Shown here: piece by piece, positions 34,542 to 44,269 of the stretch
How positions within the stretch are numbered: position 1 is the first letter of the stretch
Layout of the letters: the number at the start of each line of letters is the position of its first letter
Source of the DNA: Harmonia axyridis
Taxonomy: Eukaryota; Arthropoda; Insecta; Coleoptera; Coccinellidae
Length of the DNA: 64,000 nucleotides
Assembly: GCF_914767665.1 (NCBI RefSeq)
Contig: NC_059506.1
Coordinates: 23,413,825-23,477,824 of the forward strand
Direction of reading: 5' to 3'
Notes under the pieces: model-generated
Database searches by the model: none
Seen by the model: the letters and a program-made list of their open reading frames with translations, nothing else
What the model was told of the DNA's origin: nothing
Program-made: the position numbers and the translations under genes

Positions 34542-34950
34542 GTGAGAATTCAATTAAATTTAAGATCAGAGAAATAAGTTTGGAATCGAACTCAAAAAAA
34601 AAAATTAAAATTTGTTTTATGAAACCAAATATTATATACCACAAACAAATTTTCTCTAGCTGTTATGTACAAGTTGTTATTCAATATTGCCATTTTCAGA
34701 TGTTCACAATTTTTCGGGTTTTGGACTGACAAGGCTAAACAAATAGAAATAATCTGTGATACTAGATTATCGTCTAGAACCGATCAGTTCTAGACATTCC
34801 TGCTAAAGCAGGAAGCAAGTCTACGATTACGAAAAGATTTATTGTCATAACTGCAAGTGTCTATAATAATAGCATTCATATATAATATTAAACATATAAT
34901 TTATTGAGAAGGTTACATTAAACTTATTCATTTAAATTTATTTTAGAAAC

Positions 34951-35568
34951 ATGTCTGGCGCGGTCACCACATATAGGGAGTTCCTCCATGACATCAATCA
35001 TGACGGGAAAATACCACGAACCATTATTTTGCTCTTTTCAAAGGAGATGATGCGCTATAAGGATAGGGTTACGTTAGCAACTTTATGCCTTCAAAATCAT
35101 ATGGATCCTTCATATGTATGGAAATGTATCAGTACCGTGAATAAGAATTGCACAGGGCCAAGGCGTCAGATGTTCATGGAACTGTACAATTCGATCAAGG
35201 GTAGTGCAGACAGCAAATGTCACTACTTGGCGTATGACATTTATTCAGGTCAATATCTAGACCTGAATAAACATCATTGGCACGGAGTAGCCAATACGGC
35301 TATTCTTATCGGGGAAACCCCCTCCCCTATAACAAAAAGACGGCCATCATTTGTTGTTTCCACCCCCGTGAAAAAACCACGGACTGAGCCATCCCATACG
35401 GTGGAACCAGGTGCCTTTGCACATGAAGGTGTCGCTAGCTCTACACTTATAGGGCAGTCAGAAGTTACACTTGACGAAATACAGGCGTTCATAGATGACG
35501 TCCAACATGTAGAGGGGGATGTGGCGGGCTCATCTCGGACGACCCGTACGGCAAACGCTACTTTCTAA
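34951..35568 (+). CDS. ORF1: unrecognised 205-aa protein, single coding exon
   Basis: Intact frame from ATG to TAA, with an acceptor-like TTTATTTTAG|AAACATG just upstream, so a non-coding leader exon is likely. The N-terminal 110 residues look globular ('REFLHDINHDGKIPRTIILL', 'KDRVTLATLCLQNHMDPSYV'). The C-terminal 90 are disordered, with basic clusters 'KRRPSF' and 'VKKPRTEP' that could act as nuclear localisation signals, and an acidic helix 'LDEIQAFIDDVQHVEGD'. There is no signal peptide or membrane segment. GC content and codon use are richer than the surrounding DNA. AATAAA follows at 35621-35626. I do not recognise a family. Confidence 0.75.
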   Translation: MSGAVTTYREFLHDINHDGKIPRTIILLFSKEMMRYKDRVTLATLCLQNHMDPSYVWKCISTVNKNCTGPRRQMFMELYNSIKGSADSKCHYLAYDIYSGQYLDLNKHHWHGVANTAILIGETPSPITKRRPSFVVSTPVKKPRTEPSHTVEPGAFAHEGVASSTLIGQSEVTLDEIQAFIDDVQHVEGDVAGSSRTTRTANATF

Positions 35569-35620
35569 ATAAACAACCGCCGGCCGATGTGTATTTTTTT
35601 TTACGAGCAATTCGAATTGC

Positions 35621-35626
35621 AATAAA
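35621..35626 (+). terminator. Polyadenylation signal of ORF1
   Basis: AATAAA 53 bp after the ORF1 stop codon. Confidence 0.6.
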
Positions 35627-35863
35627 ACAAATTTCATCATCCTCCTTTCATCGGTTCCGTTATTATGATTTTTAAAAAAAATTCAAAATCTTGTAACCTC
35701 ACACCTAAAAATAGTAATAATACATCATGTATTGACTGTCATGATTATGGTCAGGTAGAAAGGGAGGAACAGGAGGACGAAAGATAGCATGCTCATAGAT
35801 AATAGTGGAAGAGTCATATAAAAATAAATACAAATATAGAAGTCTAACATGGAACCATTTCAG

Positions 35864-36411
35864 AATTCAGAAGATGTCATCCAGAAGAATCTGCTTGGAA
35901 TGCACCACGGATGAGGATATGGGGTACCATATGACGAGGTTTTTCAGGTGCAAATATCGGCCGAAAACTTATGTAAGACTACTCATACTAGTCATACATA
36001 AGTTGATTACACAAGGAGAAATTGATCGGGAGTCCATGTTTAACAAATTGAATAAGCATGATAAAGTAAAGGCGGTCCTGAAGAGTTTAGGAGGAAAACA
36101 GGAGTCCTTCGCCTCGGCCCTTATACAAAAATACAAATACTTTTCGAATACGCACTTCGATCTGATATTTGAAATGGCCAGTCAGTACGATACTTTCGAG
36201 TCATACTTGCTGCACTTAAATGATCGCGAGTTAGGATCTGTTAATTTCGAACTTCTTTTGGCTCAGTTTGAGATAAATCCCGACGGAGATATAAGGAAAG
36301 CCATCAAACTGAAGCCTAGAAGTGAACGGGCCTATTCTCCCGTCATGTTAAGTCGATATGGCAATAAACGACGGCGAGTTGACCAGCAAACCAGTACGTC
36401 GGAAGCATCAG
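35864..36411 (+). CDS. ORF2: unrecognised first coding exon with CxxC...H motif
   Basis: The exon opens after ACCATTTCAG. I place the start at ATG 35874, because the upstream in-frame ATG at 35805 would lie in the intron. 179 codons run to a CATCAG|GTAAAA donor, leaving phase 1; reading on instead gives Lys-Asn and a stop. 'CLECTTDEDMGYHMTRFF' near the N-terminus resembles a small metal-binding knuckle and aligns with 'CKLCKNEETLEHHVGKFL' of P1. Then come helical segments 'LLILVIHKLITQGEIDRESM' and 'LNKHDKVKAVLKSLGG'. The C-terminal tail is basic ('GNKRRRVDQQ'). A broken copy lies at 43424-43872. Function unknown. Confidence 0.7.
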
Positions 36412-37112
36412 GTAAAAATTAAAACTAATATAATATTATGGAAAAATGATTTAAACTGAAATTGAAAATTATAGGTATATAACTTTCGTACTGACCAGGA
36501 GGGCTGAGGAATAGGACATGAAAACAAAGTCAGATGTATGTATTATTTATTGTCTAAAATATAAACCGAATTTAATTTAATACAAATATACTATCAGACT
36601 ATATAAAAAATAATATTTTGTCCCAATTTAAATGAAAGCATAGCAATTATATGCGGCAGCAACATCTACTGGAACGGGAATTAACATAAACAATAATAAT
36701 AATTAAATTACGATATTATTTCTCACTTGCGTGTGAACCGAATTGTAATTCATACAAATATACTATCAGACTATATAAAAAATAATATTTCAACGCTATT
36801 GAATTGAATACATTTCAACAATTTCAACTATTGTAAATACTATGGCCTAAATATTTAAAATGAAGTCATAGAATATGAACAAAACATTGACTAGGATGTT
36901 TAAATAGAGATTTTCAATTCTTTTCCGTTTAGCTGCTGTAGGAGATAGAACTAATCGAGCGTTGTCCATTTAGAAAAATTACTTTTGTGAGTACCATCCT
37001 ATATTAATAATTTTAAATAATTTCACCGATCGCCAACATTATTTATTAAAAATATACATTACAGGCAATAGATTATAATTATAATGTCCATTAATAAAAT
37101 ATTTTCTTACAG
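36412..37112. repeat. Repeat-bearing intergenic or intronic segment
   Basis: The phrase 'ATACAAATATACTATCAGAC' plus 'TATATAAAAAATAATATTT' occurs at about 36580 and 36755 and again near 44055 and 44225, always downstream of an ORF2-type exon. It was copied with the gene. Confidence 0.75.
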
Positions 37113-37123
37113 AGATAATAAAG

Positions 37124-37568
37124 ATGAAAGAATGCAAACTGTGCAAAAATGAAGAAACGCTGGAGCACCATGTGGGCAAGTTTCTTCATGCGAGGGTTAG
37201 AGGGAGGATTTTCATGAAGGTGATTATCGAGGTCATATATCAGTTATTTCAAGAAGGGAAGGACTATGCAGAAATTCTACATATATTGAACAAAGCTCCT
37301 AACATAACGGCCATCATAAGGCCCTTCTCCCCAAATAGGCAGTTTATTTGTCCGGTGAGGGTGAAGAGATCTAGAGAGTTCGTCATTAATCACTTAAAAC
37401 TGTTGATGGTAATGGTGAAGAATTATCCGCATATTCGTTCAACATGGACTTCTTTCCACCACGTGGAAATTATGAAAGCACCACTGGAAGAAAAAATAGT
37501 ACTGAACGATTTCGAGTCCTTAATGTCTCGGCTGAACTACAGTATTACAGTGGGAACTTCGCCATTAC
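37124..37568 (+). CDS. P1 exon 1: CxxC...H paralogue of ORF2
   Basis: It follows a TTTTCTTACAG acceptor 11 bp before the ATG. 148 codons plus one base run to a consensus GTAAGT donor (phase 1). It begins 'MKECKLCKNEETLEHHVGKF' and continues with 'RIFMKVIIEVIYQLFQEGKD' and 'AEILHILNKAPNITAIIRPF', which align in layout with ORF2 (CxxC, His, Phe, Arg-rich, hydrophobic helix, LNK). Overall identity is low. A second, N-terminally shortened copy lies at 52266. Not a recognised family; a zinc-binding role is inference from Cys/His spacing alone. Confidence 0.72.
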
Positions 37569-37677
37569 GTAAGTATAACAATTAATTATATTATATGTAG
37601 TCAATACGACAGAGCAAATTCTCATAGAGCAGAGCAAATTCTCATAGAGGTATTCATAAATTCAACAGCATCTTCAG

Positions 37678-38182
37678 TCACGCCCGTCACACCACGATCA
37701 GTAACAACAACCACAACCCAATCCATAGAAGCATCACCAGGATCCCCAGTCACGCCCAGAACATCAGGACCACACACGCCCCCCTCAGCAGGACCAAACA
37801 CGCCCCCCTCAGCAGTACCACAGACGCCCTACACACCAGAACCAGCACCATCATCTTCAGGCACAAGAAAAAAAAAACCAATCCACACCTAAATCTTCAG
37901 AAACAAAATTCACCCATTCCGCACTAACATCTTCAGGCTCAAGAACAACACTCGTCCATTCTACACCGACATCTTCATGCTCAAAAACCACACCCACACA
38001 TTCCACACCAAGTTCTTCAAGCAAAAAAACCCTAAAAGTCACCCATTCCACACCGAGAGCATTGAGTCGTATCCTGCCAGAACCCACAACGAATAAACTC
38101 ACACATTCAACGCATGAAGAACCTCACCAATCTTCGGGCTCAGATTCAGCTGCGGTTGCAGTGAGGAGTCTTAGAAATAGAG
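37678..38182 (+). CDS. P1 exon 2: Pro/Thr then Ser/Thr-rich low-complexity exon with A10 run
   Basis: Acceptor CATCTTCAG|TC continues phase 1. The first half encodes Pro/Thr-rich repeats ('SPGSPVTPRTSGPHTPPSAG'). It then reaches AG followed by A10 (37867-37877), after which the entry frame ends in 'KKKPIHT' and stop. A second frame, open from the A run onward, encodes 'NQSTPKSSETKFTHSALTSS' and further Ser/Thr-rich sequence, and ends exactly at a phase 1 donor (AGAG|GTAATT). The two open halves would be in register with A9 or A12. So the exon is either broken by one base or depends on slippage at the A run. Confidence 0.6.
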
Positions 38183-38777
38183 GTAATTCATTTTCTGAAC
38201 AAATAATATCTCATTAGCTCTTTGTCGCGAAGAACCTCTTTCTCGGAACTTTGAATTCCATTACATTGACATTTTCACTCACAACTATAGGATAAGTCGG
38301 TAGATTTGGAATATTTTGTTGATTAGTTTGAGGTGGATGGCGTGAAATTATATTCGCTGCTCAACTTTTAATGTCTGTTGATCCCAAAACTAATCAAAAT
38401 CTTATCACGAGTAAGCAAACTTCTCTAGAAAACTTCTTCGATAAAAGGAATTGATGCAGGCGAATCTTCAAGCTTTTTGCGTTTAAATACAACAGCTTCA
38501 ACAGGCGAAAATGAATCTCAAAAAATGACTGTAAATGCAAAGGAACAAATAACCATTTTTTTCGTTTGTAACTCTTCCTCCGCCCTAGGATACGCCACTG
38601 ATCAAACGCACACCTTTCTGATATTCTGTTATAATATGAAACTAATAAGCCATTGTTTTCGATCTGAAGTGTTGATTCAGAAGGACAAATGCAGTTTCGT
38701 TGATTTTCGAAACATTTGAATGGAGCCGGAATTTAACAAGTAATGATTTTGTTCGAGTATACTTTTGCATCTCTTAG

Positions 38778-38893
38778 CTCGTAACAGGGGGGTAGACCGT
38801 AAATCAAGTCGAAGAAGACCTGGTAACAGAGAAAAATTCAAATATGCGGAAGAAGAAAAATCTATCGCTGTATACAACAGATTTTCAACGTGA
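38778..38893 (+). CDS. P1 last exon
   Basis: Acceptor CATCTCTTAG|CT, entered in phase 1 to match the previous donor. It encodes 'ARNRGVDRKSSRRRPGNREK', then 'FKYAEEEKSIAVYNRFST' and TGA. A basic N-terminal half is followed by an acidic segment. AATAAA at 38974-38979 would end the transcript. Phase agreement with the Ser/Thr half of exon 2 supports that half being translated. Confidence 0.6.
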
Positions 38894-38973
38894 ATTGATT
38901 TTAAGATAATCTCTGAGATGTGTATTTTTCATTAAACTAAAATCGCATTTATTCTTATTTCAAATACAAAATC

Positions 38974-38979
38974 AATAAA
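38974..38979 (+). terminator. Polyadenylation signal of P1
   Basis: AATAAA about 80 bp after the P1 stop codon. Confidence 0.55.
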
Positions 38980-39008
38980 AATTAAAAAAAATACATTTTT
39001 TCGGCAAC

Positions 39009-39036
39009 CGTCCGGGAAGTGCTCACTTCCCGGACG
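39009..39036. repeat. Perfect GC-rich hairpin 1
   Basis: CGTCCGGGAAGTG, a CT spacer, CACTTCCCGGACG: 13-bp perfect arms in otherwise AT-rich DNA. Confidence 0.95.
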
Positions 39037-39062
39037 CTTTTTCTCTGAGAAAGTAGCATTTC

Positions 39063-39104
39063 CCGGCCTAGTCCGGAAAGTACGTACTTCCCGGACTAGG
39101 CCGG
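39063..39104. repeat. 42-bp near-perfect palindrome (hairpin 2)
   Basis: The arms are CCGGCCTAGTCCGG(A/G)AAGTAC around a GTAC|GTAC centre, 21 bp each with one mismatch. It shares the TCCGGGAAGT core with hairpin 1, 27 bp upstream. The pair probably belongs to one structured element that continues into 39110-39385, where a further inverted repeat, TCCAGGAC...GTCCTGGA (39301-39328), occurs. Confidence 0.92.
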
Positions 39105-39109
39105 AAAAG

Positions 39110-40338
39110 AATCATAGAATCCATAGCAACCGAGATAACGGCTGACAGTTCATATGAAATTAGTTGTCAAAAATTTGCATGTTTTTTGATCGCAATCGCA
39201 ATAAAATATGGAAAGCAGCAGCGATAGTGTTATTTTACATGGTTGCCGAAAAAATATTGTACGCAACACGCCCGAAAATGGTTTTTTTGGACTCACAGAC
39301 TTCCAGGACTCGCTTACGCTCGTCCTGGAATTTTGTCTATTCGTCTTGTTACGTAAATTACTATTCTGCGGATGGGAAAAAGTAATTGAAAATATAATAT
39401 AAAAAACTTTTCAGGAATGTGGACAATGCTTTATTTTTCTCACAAGTTTACTTTTGAAAATTTTTAACGCCTTCGGTTTCTGCGCCTACATGAAATTAAC
39501 TTCTACAAATGCCTCAGGTCCTGTTAGTGTGGATATGAAATCTACACAGGGTACATTTTTAAAAGATAGGTGTAGGTAAGACTTTCTTGTGGCCGTTTCA
39601 TGAATTTCAGAGCATGTATTTAGAAAATGCCTATTTTTCGGCTTTGAATTCAGAGCAGGTTTTTGTCTAATATTGAGTTTGAAATAAATCATTTGAAATT
39701 TCACTAGATGATTCATTATTGAACCCACTTCCATAGAGCTGAAATTATATTTTTGTCATTACTTCTTATATAGTAAATAGTTCTAGAGATCAGTAATATC
39801 TAATTATACTTTTTCCTAGTGTTTCCTGAAACAATGAATAGGACCCATTCTGTATTACAAGGAAAATATCTAAGATTCAATCAAATGCAAAATCCCAGAA
39901 AAATGGATATTTGGCCAATTTAGTATAATTAGAAAATCAAATTTTTTACAAAAAAAATACTTGTTTTTAATTGGATGCGAATCGATTCGAAATCTTCATC
40001 ACAGAGATTCATTAAAATTGGAAAATATCGAGGTACCTACGCATAAATTATAATTGAAAATACATCAAATGTTGAGTGTGACACTTTTGAAAGTCTTCTA
40101 GTTTGTCGCGAAAAATTTTCCATAACAAAAAAAATTTCAACTTGACTCCATATTTCGAATCGAAAATGCAATGGTGATTTATTCACCACTTATTCTGGAA
40201 TGCCCTATATATTCGATATGAAATAGTATCATCATGATTACTCCAGACTTCATGCATTTTCTGTCTAATAATTACATTATCAGTATTTCTCGCTATTCTT
40301 AATATTTATCTAAAATATGTGCCGAAATATTTTTACAG
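39110..40338. other. No gene recognised; right part is duplicated intron
   Basis: 39960-40338 is a diverged copy of the gene E intron at 21620-21975. The open frames of 60-80 codons in 39160-39400 show no motif. Confidence 0.45.
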
Positions 40339-40449
40339 GTTGCAATATGCTTCTGCTTCAGAAAACCAGCAAAGGCTTCTTTTACAAAGGCTGGCTATTC
40401 TGAATCAGCGGATGAACGAAGCGAAAGAGTATATGAGGATGTTAAGACG
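40339..40449 (+). CDS. Copy of gene E helical exon (copy 2)
   Basis: 111 bp, 37 codons, phase 2-2, TTTTTACAG|G to AGACG|GTAAG, open. It encodes 'LQYASASENQQRLLLQRLAI', then 'LNQRMNEAKEYMRMLRR'. One in-frame Leu is inserted relative to the exon at 21976. The upstream intron was copied too. It may belong to a second gene of the E type. Confidence 0.65.
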
Positions 40450-40574
40450 GTAAGAATGTTACATATTTTCACTCGATCATTTTTCGGGAATTTTTTCAAC
40501 AGATAACTACATATTTGTATTACTGACTATTCCTAATATTAATCTCAAATATATTCCCAATTATTTTCACAGAG

Positions 40575-40679
40575 GACAACATCTTCTGCTGCTTATCACA
40601 AGCGAAGTCTTCTACAAAGGCTGGCTGACTTCAATCAGCGGCTAGTAGAAGCAGAAGAATATATGCGAATATTAAGACG
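40575..40679 (+). CDS. Copy of gene E helical exon (copy 3)
   Basis: 105 bp, 35 codons, phase 2-2, CACAGAG|G to AGACG|GTAAG, open. It encodes 'TTSSAAYHKRSLLQRLADFN', then 'QRLVEAEEYMRILRR'. The N-terminal part has diverged strongly while 'LLQRL...NQRL.EAEEYMR.LRR' is kept, a pattern expected under selection on the helix. A further, degraded remnant ('ATGCGGATGTTATGAGACGA') lies near 40868. Confidence 0.65.
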
Positions 40680-40689
40680 GTAAGGATTT

Positions 40690-41180
40690 AAAACATATTC
40701 ACTTGAACAATTTTTTTTATTAGTAGAGCCAAAGTAAAGGTGGGATGATTTTTTCGAAAAAAAATCATATTTAAAAAGATAATTAGCCATGGAGGGTTAC
40801 AACGCCCCTCAAATTTTCACACATGGTGTTGAAGTTGAAAAAAAAAACGGAATAGCAGAATTAAGAATAGATGCGGATGTTATGAGACGATAAGTATGTA
40901 ACACATATTCACTTGAACAATTTTTTTTTATTAGAAGACCAAGGGACAGATGAGTTGATTTTTTTTGAAGAAAAACCATATTTGAAAAAATAATAAGCCA
41001 TGGAGGATTACAATGCCCCTCAAATTTTCACACTATACGTTCTGAAAGATACAGAACTCCTAACCTTTTTCTGCACAGAGACACCTTCTTTTTTGAAAAA
41101 AAAATCATATTTGAAAAAATAATAATCCATGGAGGATTACAATGGCCCTCAAATTTTAACACTTTACTTTACGTTCTGAA
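40690..41180. repeat. Three diverged tandem copies of a 'GCCATGGAGG' segment
   Basis: 'AGCCATGGAGGGTTACAACG' (about 40785), 'AGCCATGGAGGATTACAATG' (about 40995) and 'ATCCATGGAGGATTACAATG' (about 41128) mark three copies, each preceded by a TTTGAAAAA(A)ATCATATTT-like string. Confidence 0.8.
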
Positions 41181-41192
41181 ACAACGAAATTA

Positions 41193-41516
41193 TTGATTCC
41201 TCGAAACGAGACGAATAATAAGTGGTGGAAGGAGATCAAAGAGAATCAAATAAGTATTCAAGTTCCAAAATTAAGAAAGGTAATTATTTTATTTCCTTTT
41301 CTTCAAATTGTAGTGTCATACAGTTCTATTTCAGAGAATCATGAACGAAGAAAACAACAAGTTAAGCCTAATAAAATAGAAATTTTGAATAAGAAAGTGG
41401 TGAGAAGATCTAAGTCGGCTACCCGTTTGAGACCAAATAAAGTAAATATTAGATATATGAATGTACAACAAATTACTTCAATTTGGACTATGATCCCGAA
41501 CACTCTTCAAGACTGA
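41193..41516 (+). CDS. Candidate exon pair, unrecognised, low confidence
   Basis: A 107-codon frame crosses a possible small intron (AAG|GTAATT at 41280 to TTTCAG at 41335). The right part reads 'ENHERRKQQVKPNKIEILNK', then 'KVVRRSKSATRLRPNKVNIR', strongly basic. A partly conserved inverted copy of 41270-41450 lies at 50560-50755. Splice phases of the putative intron do not agree, so the model is unsure. Confidence 0.35.
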   Translation: MIPRNETNNKWWKEIKENQISIQVPKLRKVIILFPFLQIVVSYSSISENHERRKQQVKPNKIEILNKKVVRRSKSATRLRPNKVNIRYMNVQQITSIWTMIPNTLQD

Positions 41517-43420
41517 AACGCAGTCGGAGAATATACGCCATCTGAGAGACTGCACTAATTATTGCATATTTTCGACTTTATAATGAAATCTCAGGTTAAC
41601 AAGATTTTCATCGACTTTCATCTTATATTCGAAAAATGCAACAGCGGAAACCTAAACAACGCCTCGAAAAAAACAATAACTCACTGATTTTTAGTCCAAG
41701 ATCACGAACGGAATATCTTTTTAATTAGACCTTGAAGAGAAAAAATATAGAGATTTGCAACAGAGTAAAATTAACATACGAATTTAAAATACTGATATTC
41801 CTTTATTTTTCGATTGGAAAATCGTGCATAAATTCGGTCGAAAAAAATAATCAAAAATGCAAATATTCCATCTTTGCGATGAAGGAATTGGAAGAAGAGC
41901 GAAAACTTGAACCTGAATCGGAAGAGAATAAATGCAGTGTCATTAATTCTCGGAGAAATATTCCCACCAGGAAGAGATATTCAGAAAGGTTCTTATAGCC
42001 ATCATTGTGAAATGGGCAGAAGAGACACAAATTGAAACACCTCAACTTGTCAAAAAGCAGTTCGAATGATTTTTTCATGCACTGACAATGTTCAAGCTTT
42101 TCAAGGCATTACATTGGCCATACCGATATACCAATACTATCGAATATGCAAGATTCTTTGGAAACGCAGGATGTTTTTTAAATGTAAGATGATGGAAACA
42201 GACGAAAGATCCTTCGCTTCCGAAGAAACATTCAAAAAGAAGAGATGCAATACTTGGATTCATTGCATTACATGAACGATTTAATCTTTCCAATTTTTTT
42301 TATTGATAAATTTGTGGATTGAAAAAGTAAGAGTTTTTAAAAAACATTTTTGAAGAAGAATAAAGTCCTTTATATATAAAGGACTTTATATATAAAGGAC
42401 TTTATATATGAAGGACTTTCAGTTAGCGAAAGAACATATATGGTATGGTTAAATTCATTGCATTATTAGAACAATTTCGTCTTATGACAGGAAGTAAGGA
42501 CCATAAGCATCATCCATTTGAGAATGAAAATTTTAGATTGCACTCATTTTGCTTATTTTATCACATTAGGATTTATATTTATTTATAAATCTGAGCTCCT
42601 AAGATGTACGAAGAATTAGTAAAAATGTCTTTCTCTTTTTTATGTTGATATATAAATGGAATGAAGAAGTAAAGGTTTTTAAAGAACGAATGCATAATGT
42701 TCATCAATTACGGAACATCAGTTCCTCTTTGGTTGCATATAATGAATGTGAAATGCATGATCCTTCGTGTCCAAAGGATCTGCGAGACCCCCAGAAAGGC
42801 AAATATTAATTGGTATAGCAGGAGGCTTTGAAAGCGCAAAATTCTTCATAAATGCAAGATTCTTCAATTAATATAAAAAGAGAAAAGCCAGATGAAGAGA
42901 TAATCAAACCAGGATTACTTCAAGGATGTTCAGGCACTGATTTTTAAAATTATAATGCAATATTAGGTTAAATGGATCAAGGACATAAGAGCTTCTTGTC
43001 GCAAAGCCTATAACCTCTCATAAAATTGATACGAAAATAAAAAAGAAGGTTACAACATTATAATCAAATATCAGGTTGAATGGATGTTTTCATCTTGAAT
43101 GAATACCTTCATTTTAGAACTTACATGGATAAAAAATAAGAAATAATAAAATTGTTGATGGAGGTAAGATGAAACCAACAACCCAGAAGTGCTTAAGCAT
43201 TTCAAGGCATTACCTACATTTTATTCGCTATAACATCAAGATAAAAATGCAAATCACTTTGCGACGAGGTTTGGGATCATAAAATAAATTTGAAATGCAA
43301 GATCCTTCGTTTCCAAAAGATATGCAAGATCATATGCATCGCAGGATGTTTTTGAAACGTTCAAATATTGTCTTTTAATGTTTTGATGATGATATTTGTC
43401 TTCAAATCAAATGCATTGGC
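41517..43420. other. Decayed sequence with short tandem repeats
   Basis: Contains 'AAAGGACTTTATATAT' tandem repeats at 42358-42420, a palindromic unit. Phrases such as 'GATCCTTCG(T/C)(G/T)TCC' recur at 42209, 42763 and 43302, hinting at a degraded tandem family. 41731-41998 has an 88-codon frame, 'MKELEEERKLEPESEENKCS' at its end, without support. Confidence 0.45.
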
Positions 43421-43872
43421 CACGGAAAACTTATGTAAGACTACTCATAATAGTAATACATAAGTTAATTACACAAGGAGAAACCGATCGAGAGTCCATG
43501 TTCAAGAAATTAAATAAACATGATAAAGTAAAGACGGTCCTGAAGAGTCTAGGAGGAAAACAGGAATCATTCACCTCGGCCCTTATACAGAAATACTAAT
43601 ACTTTACGAATACACACTTCGATCTAATATTTGAAATGGCCAGTCAGTACGATACTTTCGAGTCATACCTGCTACACTTAAATGATAGGGGTTAGGATCT
43701 GTTAATTTCGAACTTCTTCTAGCTCAGTTTGAAATAAATCCCGACGGAGATATAAGGGAAGCCATCAAACTGAAGCCTTGAAGTGAACGGGCCTATTCTC
43801 CCGTCATGTTAAGTCGTTACGGGAATAAAAGTCGGCGAGATGACCAGCAAGCCAGTACGTCGAAAGTATCAG
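43420..43872 (+). pseudogene. Broken copy of ORF2 exon
   Basis: From 'PRKTYVRLLIIVIHKLITQG' onward it matches the ORF2 exon at 35950-36411 with few differences and ends at the same TCAG|GTAAAA donor. It has lost the CxxC...H start, and stops interrupt it (TAA at about 43597, TAG at 43694-43696 after 'NDRG', TGA near 43780). The repeats downstream were copied with it. Confidence 0.88.
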
Positions 43873-44269
43873 GTAAAAATGAAAACTAAGATAATATTAG
43901 GAAATAATGATTAAAACTTAAATTGAAAATTATAGGCATATAATATTTGTCGTACAGACCAGGAGGGCTGAGTACTAGGACCAGAAAACAAAATGAGATA
44001 GGTAAATATATGTATTATTTATTGTGTATAAATATAAACCGAATTGAATTTTATACAAATATACTATCAGACTATATAAAAAATAATATTTTGTCGCAAT
44101 TCAAATGAAAGCATATTAATTATATGCGGCAGCGATACTATTGAAACGGGAAGTAACATTAACAATAATAATAATTAAATAAAGATATTATTTCTCACAT
44201 GAGTATAAACCGAATTGAATTTCATACAAATATACTATCAGACTTTATAAAAAAATAAAGAGAACGCCA

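Larger units (their letters stand above)
32700..34800. repeat. Four-unit tandem array of a gene E exon plus introns
   Basis: About 500-bp units with exon starts at 32907, 33418, 33912 and 34413 (spacings 511, 494, 501). Each unit has 'GTTCTAGACCTAGACGAAAA', the exon with its TTTTTTTGCAG acceptor and GTGAG donor, a poly(A) stretch and 'GCTGTTATGTACAAGTTGT'. The same layout surrounds the parental exon at 24333-24467. The last unit ends at 'CGATCAGTTCTAGACATTCC'. Confidence 0.92.

Noticed and set aside
37857..38102. Minus-strand Val/Glu-rich repeated frame (also at 52782-53195 and 53542-53793)
   Set aside because: It is the complement of the Ser/Thr-rich P exon repeats. The splice sites and phases are on the plus strand.
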